Origin: Heliocidaris erythrogramma
Lineage: Eukaryota; Echinodermata; Echinoidea; Camarodonta; Echinometridae
Reading direction: 5' to 3'
DNA length: 64,000 nucleotides
Assembly (NCBI GenBank): GCA_025617745.1
Contig: CM046869.1
Location: 17,934,994-17,998,993 of the forward strand
Shown: in pieces, positions 57,694-64,000 of the stretch
Position numbering within the stretch: position 1 is the first letter of the stretch
Layout of the letters: the number at the start of each line of letters is the position of its first letter
Notes under the pieces: generated by a model
Database searches by the model: none
The model's input: only the letters and a program-made list of their open reading frames with translations
What the model was told of the DNA's origin: nothing
Made by a program: the position numbers and the translations under genes

Positions 57694-59360
57694 ATGCAGC
57701 GTCTCATAGTGATTTTGATCATTTCTATGATCCTAGTGGCTAGTTTACTGGATGAAACAGGTAAGATATTAAAAAGTACATATTTTAGAAACCAAGATTC
57801 ATAGATATAGTTAACCTTAAATGAGTCAACCCATTGGGACCTTTAGATCAAAGAATATGTTTTCTTGAGAATTAACTTCATGACAAAACATAAGCAACAG
57901 TCTGAACTGATATTCATACTGCCACGTTATACTACTGTACAGCTGATTTCTTTAACCCCTACTTGCATGGCCTCCAAGTTTTGGGTCAATTGTAAAAAAA
58001 AAAAAAAAATTAAGAGTTACAATCCGACTTCAAAACCTTTACTTCATTATTGAATAAAGTACTAATTTTACATTAGCAGAGGCATGTGTTACTGTTTTAG
58101 AAGCAAAAAATGTAGATCTTCTGGGTCCGAATATATTGCAAAACACTCGAAATCTTGGTCGGGATGTGATGTCCATAGCACTGAAGGGGTTAATTTTTAA
58201 CAATAAAATGAATTTAGAATATGAATTTAAATGAGATTCCTAATCAATTTCCTACTTCTTACATGTAATTGTTCAATGCTTCACATTCCAGAAGGGGGGA
58301 TGAGCATAGGCGCAAGGCGTCCTCGTCGAATCCGTTTTGGTCGTATTATCAGAGAAACGAAGGAAGAGGAAATGGCTGTGGTAAGATTTTTATCACATTA
58401 AACAAACATTTCTTTTTAACATATATCAAAGTAATTGCTTATGAACAATTTACAACCAGGTAACTGATTACAAAAGCTGATAATTAAAGCTACTACAATG
58501 AAAATGTGTGTGTGTGTGTGTGTGTGTGTGTACCGGCTACATACAAATATATATTAAATACATATTCTTGTAGTGCATGCTCTGGAGTTGTATACCAGTA
58601 CCTAATATGTGTATCCATGGCTTTAGAATTTCTCAAGTGCATTATACAGTGCTTCCCAGAGAAAACGAAGCCGAGATTTATCGATGTTTAATCATATCTT
58701 AATCACAAAACTGATTAATAAATGACATATATTTGTAACCCTTGATTCCTCTTCATTCACTTGATGCCACTCATATGATACATACTTCACATATGAGTGA
58801 ATAAAGACAATATGAAGCAGGGCTACCAAAAAGTCGTTTGGCCAACGATATCTGAATTTCAAATAGATAATCATATTTCTAGAATGTTCATTTTCTGCCC
58901 TTTCATATGACACCTCAATCGGAAAAATGAGCCAGGGATGACAAAGCTCTGTTGGTGTAAAGTTGCTTGCATTTCCATGATTTATTAAACAAATCCGTTT
59001 GAGGTGGCTGCCTGTCCTAGCAATAAACAAATAAGACAAAAGACTTCATGCACGGCTGATCATCAACAAAATTGAGTGGTGAGTACAAAATGATAAAAGC
59101 TGATTGAGAGTGAGGTACGTTTTCATAAACCTACTTGACCATGCAATTAACAACAGCAACAAGTATTTCTGGTAACAGAATGGGGACGATCTGGGAGACT
59201 TTAATTATCTCATCATTACACAACTATTAAACTACATTCTATGGTACCAAAACACTGTAATTCTGTTTGCTTTGTTTTTTCTATTCAGAAAATATCACCT
59301 CTCAAGATGAAATTGAAAGATGAAAACAAGCTAGGGGAGAAGGCTTTTGAGGAAAACTGA
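57694..59360 (+). CDS. P1, small secreted Arg-rich peptide precursor, unit C
   Basis: Exons 57694-57760, 58292-58380 and 59289-59360 with intact splice sites encode the same 75 residues as unit A, including MQRLIVILII and the RRPRRIRFGRIIR core. AATAAA at 59604-59609. The gene lies inside the stretch of unit C that follows unit A rather than its neighbour B. Confidence 0.72.
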
Positions 59361-60020
59361 ATGCCACCGGAAGACGCATGGAATTAGCTAGACCTCCGAA
59401 GTCATGAAAAATATCTTTAAAAGTAGCATAGTAATGAATGAATATCAAAAGAAGACGATTGCAGCTTGTCATCGTGCTCATGCCTAGTATATTTTGATAA
59501 TGATAATTGTTTTTCCCACATTACACAAGATAGCAGGACCATGAAGTCATCTACGCTATTAGTCTGTAGAGGCAGACTCTATTTTGAACTTTAAACACAA
59601 TGCAATAAAACTTTGAGCCAACCCTAACTGGCAGTCTCCAGCTGAGTCAAAGCATCAGAATCCGGTAGAGCACAGGGCCTATGTGGGATGCAGTAGAACA
59701 TGTAGTCGTCACGGTTCAGACTCTCTTGTTATGCATTACAACTGACAATGTTTTGTGGCTGCAAACTAATTCACTATAGTGAGAGATGTGGGCTTTGAAT
59801 TGATCAAATTTATTTTCTGCACAGGATAGATTAATGGGAGATTAGAATTGATACCTCTGCACTGTAGCTATCTTCAACACTTCCCTGCTTCAACTATGCA
59901 ATTAGATGCAAATGTAAATTACTTAAAGTGATTTGGTAACTTTGTAGAGGCTTGATAAAATCTGAGCTGCCTGGCCTTACATGATATCAATGTATGTAAT
60001 ATGTTGTAAAAATGAAGCCT

Positions 60021-60045
60021 GGGGGGGGGGGGGGGGGAGGGGGGG
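60021..60045. repeat. Poly-G tract, unit C
   Basis: 17 G, one A, then 7 G. Shorter and interrupted compared with unit A (29 G). Confidence 0.95.
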
Positions 60046-60529
60046 AAGCACTTCAACGTCATCATATCCTTCACAAAAGTAAACATATGCAAGTGACCGG
60101 AAATTTTCATTTTCCCCCCATAGACTTAGTGTTAAGACTAAAGCGTATGGCCATACGCTTTCGTAAATGGGAGTATTCAGTCATATCTCAATAATAACAT
60201 TATCTATCTATCTAGCCTATCTATGCCTGGCTATTTGTTTATCCTTCTGAACATCATTATACAAGACAGATATCAAAATTCAACAATTTATTAAATAAAG
60301 CCTCCACAAAGTTACCGAATCCCTTTAAGTGGTACATGTCTTGAATCAAATAGGCTCGTATTCTCGAAGGTGGCCTCAGTTAAGCCTGGTTAACTTAGGC
60401 CGCTGCTTTATGGAAGGCCATTCGTCAACTCCTGAGTCCCGTATGATTTATATATAAATGCAACAAAATAAAGAAACATGGAATAAACTAATCTTTTGAC
60501 AACTGAAATAATCATTAGGGGTATGTTGT

Positions 60530-60840
60530 TGAGTGGGGGGCAAGGTGAGTGTGTGTTTATGTATGTGTGAATGGGGTGGGTTGTATGAGTGGCTGGGATG
60601 AGCTGGATTTTGAGTGGCGAGGACAGATCTGTGGGTGGATGGTGGGGTTTGGGTTGTGTCTGTGGATGGGGTGTGAATGGGTATCTGTGGTTGGATGGGT
60701 GGGGGTGGGGTACGAGTGGGTGAGGTGACATGCACGGGGGCAGGGAGAGGTGTGTATCAGTGGATTGGTGGGGGTAGGGTTATGCAAGTCTTTGGGGTAG
60801 GGCATTGTGTGGGAGGGGTGTGTGGGAGTGGGTGTGGTGA
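60530..60840. repeat. GT-rich minisatellite-like stretch, unit C
   Basis: Follows the unit A version (21940-22250), without the expansion seen in unit B. Confidence 0.8.
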
Positions 60841-60864
60841 ACATAGGTGGGGACCATCTTGTTT

Positions 60865-61500
60865 TTAAAGGGAAATCCAACCAATGGCAAGTTGCTCTGA
60901 AAGAAAGAGAAAAATAAGAGAAAAATAAGAGAAAAATCAGAGAAAAATCAGAGAAGCAGATTGGTGAAGGTTTGAATGAAATCTGACAAGCAAAGAAGAA
61001 GTTACGAATTTTTGAAAGTTGTAATCACTATATACATATATGGGAATTTCAAATTACAAATCGGAAATGTCACTGTGATGTAGTTGCGGACAACTCCCCC
61101 ATTTGCTCCAACACACTAAATGACTAAAATGTCATTTTTTTTAAATAATGTATTCACTCAGAAGGATCTTTTTCTCTCATGAGGACCTTTAACAATGTGC
61201 TATCTCCAATACATTTTGAGTGCTGCCCCGAGGGTAAAAGTGCTTCGGAGAAAACCGCAAATTAATGATATTTTTGTGTACAACAAACGGGAGAGTTGTC
61301 TGCAAGTATGTCACAATCGACTCACCAAATTGTCAATTTGAGATTTGCATAGATGTAGTGATCTCATTTTTTCAAACATCCATAACATCCTTATTGCTCT
61401 TCCAATTTCTTTCAAGATTTTTCTTTCAAAATTTCACCATGCTGTTTTTCTTATTTTTCTGCTTTCACACATATCATCTTATTACCAACGTTGGATTCTT
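60865..61500. mobile_element. AAAGGGAAATCCAACC-family element, unit C
   Basis: Unit C copy of 22275-22910, sharing the decayed right end AACGTTGGATTC with unit A. Confidence 0.65.
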
Positions 61501-61783
61501 ATCAGTTCGTCCCAATTTAAGGTGCTGCATGTATGTAACATTTTGGGCAATATGGAAATCCATCAAAAATCATTGTTTGGGAATCAATCAAAATAACAAT
61601 TAAAAACAAGGATCAAGTAAAAATTTTCCCTCAAAACATAAAATCTGTTTTGACATTTTTCCAACCTTTTCCAAGATACAAAAACAAGATGATTTTGATT
61701 TAAAATAAACACCTAAACTAAGGTAGCATAATTTTCAAAGTTGTTTAGGCACTGTAAATATATATATATATACATATATTTTA

Positions 61784-61929
61784 CTAAAGGGTACATTAGG
61801 TAGACACACAACAATGCGGTTTATTTCGTCATAATAGCGCCCCCTACATTAGGTAGACAGTTGGTACATTAGGTCGACAGTTGACCATAGAAATAAGTCA
61901 AAAACTGTCCTCCTAATGTACCCTTTAGG

Positions 61930-61930
<1 letters not shown>
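61784..61930. mobile_element. MITE in a (TA)n tract, unit C
   Basis: Unit C copy of 23194-23340, followed by a (TA)n run and poly-G of different length. Confidence 0.7.
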
Positions 61931-61965
<35 letters not shown>

Positions 61966-62707
61966 TGGGGGGGGGGTGCTCAAAATGTTAAATGATACTT
62001 TAAACGTATAATGTAAGTTTTAAAATCTTGTCTGCAAAATGACTTGGGTAAAAATCTATTTATAATGTAGCAAAATATTCAAACTATGATATCTTTTTGC
62101 CTGAAACCTTCCAGTATTTTTTAATGGGAATGTGATTTCAACTGAATACATATTTTGTATGTCTCTACAATCTTTCAAGAGACAGCCTTATATATCCAGA
62201 TTAAATCAAATTTCCAGGCCAAACAACGCTGAGAAAGCTCACGGTTCAGCATGTGGTTAGTCCTGAAAAGGATTGTTGAGTATAAAGAAGAATAAAGTGG
62301 AGAAAATTAAGACAAGAAGAAATGGAAAGACAAGATAGAAAGTAAGAGAACGTAGAAGTAATCTTTCTTGAAAAGGACTGTAAACCAGATGAGAAGGCTG
62401 AGAGTGGAGAAGACTCAACATATTGGTTAGGTTACTGTCCGTCATCAACAAGCATTGAAAATTTATGTAAATACTTTTTTCAATTATGATTGTTCACTCT
62501 TCCAGTTTAAGCAAACAAAATGAAATGTCACTATATTATAGGCTCGCTTCAGTGCTCCTTTTTTAAGTATTGGTTATATCTTTCAATGACTTTTGTACTC
62601 TGGGCATAATATATCTTGATCTCTCAGACAGGGCACCATCAACTCAAATTCTTAACACAATCAGTTTTAAATTGCTGAGAAAGTTCTACTATCATTCAGA
62701 AGTCAAG

Positions 62708-64000
62708 ATGAAGTGTCTCTCTGTGATTTTTATCATTTCTTTGATCCTTGTAGCTGGTTTTCTGGATGAAACAGGTGAGATATAATTCCTTTTAAATTAA
62801 AAATGCCAGAACTCAAATTTTCACCAGTCTATATCTCTGATTCTTCTGTTTCCATTTCAGAAGAGTTCACTCTGTATAGAAGGTATAAGACATTACTGTC
62901 CTAAGATTTCAAAATCACTCCCTAATTTGTTGAAAACAAGCTGATTTACACAATCAAACCCCTAATAAATTTAAAAACAAGGAAAATGTATATTGCATGA
63001 TACCAATATTAGTACCATTTCAAGGAGACTCCTAGGTAAAATACTGTTTAATTACAGCATTTCAAGGAGGAATTCGGAAAGAACTTGAAAATATGTACCC
63101 ATACTTTCCATACTGCAGATATTTTTCTCCAAAACACACCTTTAAAGGGAAATCCAACCATAATGGCAAGTTGCTCTGAATGAAAGAGGAAAAATCAGAG
63201 AAGCAGATTGGTGAAAGTTTGAACGAAATCGGACAAACAATAATAAAGTTATGAATTTTTGAAAGTTGTAACCACTATACATATAGGGATTTCAAATTGA
63301 CCGAATAGGTAACATCACTGTGATGTAGTTGCGGACAACTCCCTCATTCGCTCCAACACACAAAATGACTAAAATATCATTTTTTTTTCAAAATGTATTA
63401 CTCAGAAGCATTATTTTCTTTCATGAGGACCTATAACAATATGCTATCTCCAATATATTTTGAGTACTGACCCGAGGGTAAAGGCGCTTCGGAGAAAACC
63501 GCAAATTAATGATATTTTGTGTACGACAAACGGGAGAGCTGTCCACAAGTATGTCGAAGTATATCGACTCAGCAAATTGCTAACTTGAGATTCACATAGA
63601 TGTAGTGATCTCATTTTTCAAACATTTATAACTTTCTTATACCTTGCGCGATTTCTCTCAAACTTTCACGATCCTGTTTTTCTTATTTTCCTGCTTTCTC
63701 ACAAATCAACTTATCACCAAGGTTGGATTGCCCTTTAAGATTTGATTTCACGGATGTGTTAGCCTGAAACACAGAGAATTTAAAAAGACCTCTTTCTCCA
63801 TGGATTTTGGAACAGTCATTCATGACTATACATTTTGAAGATGAGAGAACATTCAGGTTTTCCTTCTTGGGTAACTTGCTATCAAGATTTGACTGCCCTT
63901 TAATATGGACAATAAAATGAATCTGAATCAATGAACTATATTAGCATCACTCTGCTCCACACTCGGTATGGCCTTCTCAAGGGGAGGAGTAAGCGTGGAG
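62708..64000 (+). CDS. P2, unit C, incomplete at the window end
   Basis: Exon 1 (62708-62774) encodes the same signal peptide, MKCLSV...FLDET, as units A and B, with donor GTGAGAT. The core and C-terminal exons lie beyond 64000 if the unit is complete. By spacing in unit B the core exon would be expected about 2.3 kb after exon 1. Confidence 0.65.
62861..62904 (+). other. Possible alternative terminal exon of P2, unit C
   Basis: Same acceptor as the other units and ends YKTLLS like unit B. AATAAA follows about 60 bp after the stop. Confidence 0.4.
63141..63738. mobile_element. TTTAAAGGGAAATCC element in P2 intron 1, unit C
   Basis: Same insertion as unit B (44511-45108), at the same position. 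Confidence 0.75.

Larger units (their letters stand above)
54788..64000. repeat. Tandem unit C, first part (about 9.2 kb in window)
   Basis: Same order as A and B up to the window end inside P2 intron 1. It matches unit B up to about 57433, unit A from about 57685 to 61488, and unit B again by 62899. Confidence 0.93.

Noticed and set aside
1-64000. CRISPR arrays, operons or other prokaryotic features
   Set aside because: Introns, AATAAA signals, MITEs and LINE/SINE relics show nuclear eukaryotic DNA. No regularly spaced short repeats were seen.

Overview
The window looks like a marine invertebrate deuterostome nuclear genome, most likely an echinoderm and probably a sea urchin. It is AT-rich, intron-rich and full of short inverted-repeat elements. 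Several of these belong to families I recognise by eye as typical of echinoderm intergenic DNA: the AAAGGCCAAGTCCACCC foldback, the tRNA-type SINE, and LINE tails ending in ATAGCGCC...(AAT)n. The taxon is an inference. No bacterial genes, rRNA genes, functional tRNA genes or CRISPR arrays were seen.

Left part (1-16345). This holds one recognisable conventional gene, on the minus strand: a WD40 protein closely matching WDR38. Eight coding exons between 15555 and 7516 join in frame to about 316 residues and a stop; the N-terminal exon was not found. Its fifth recovered exon has three decayed duplicates in the next intron, two of them nearly full length. The rest is repeats: inverted-repeat elements, a minisatellite at the gene's 3' end, two copies of a foldback element with 325-336-bp internal monomers, poly-C tracts, a LINE zinc-finger remnant and a SINE remnant.

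Right part (16346-64000). A roughly 19-kb segment is repeated head to tail at least 2.5 times: unit A 16346-35279, unit B 35280-54787, and unit C from 54788 past the window end. Each complete unit carries two small plus-strand genes, called P1 and P2 here, and ends in debris of a Penelope-like retroelement (RT and GIY-YIG parts). P1 (75 aa) and P2 (64 aa) have the same three-exon plan: a signal-peptide exon, a short strongly basic core exon, and a short C-terminal exon. P1 and P2 share their leader, the sequence upstream of the ATG and the 3'UTR, but the core exon is very different. Neither predicted mature chain contains cysteine. I do not recognise the family. The layout suits a multigene family of secreted cationic peptides, for example host defence or prohormone-type, but that function is inference. 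P2 also has a possible alternative terminal exon with its own AATAAA.

The units differ by element insertions and by a patch in unit C that follows unit A around P1 although its flanks follow unit B. This points to unequal crossing-over and gene conversion, or to an assembly effect that should be excluded.

Coordinates, splice sites and translations were read by hand; no alignment or database search was run.
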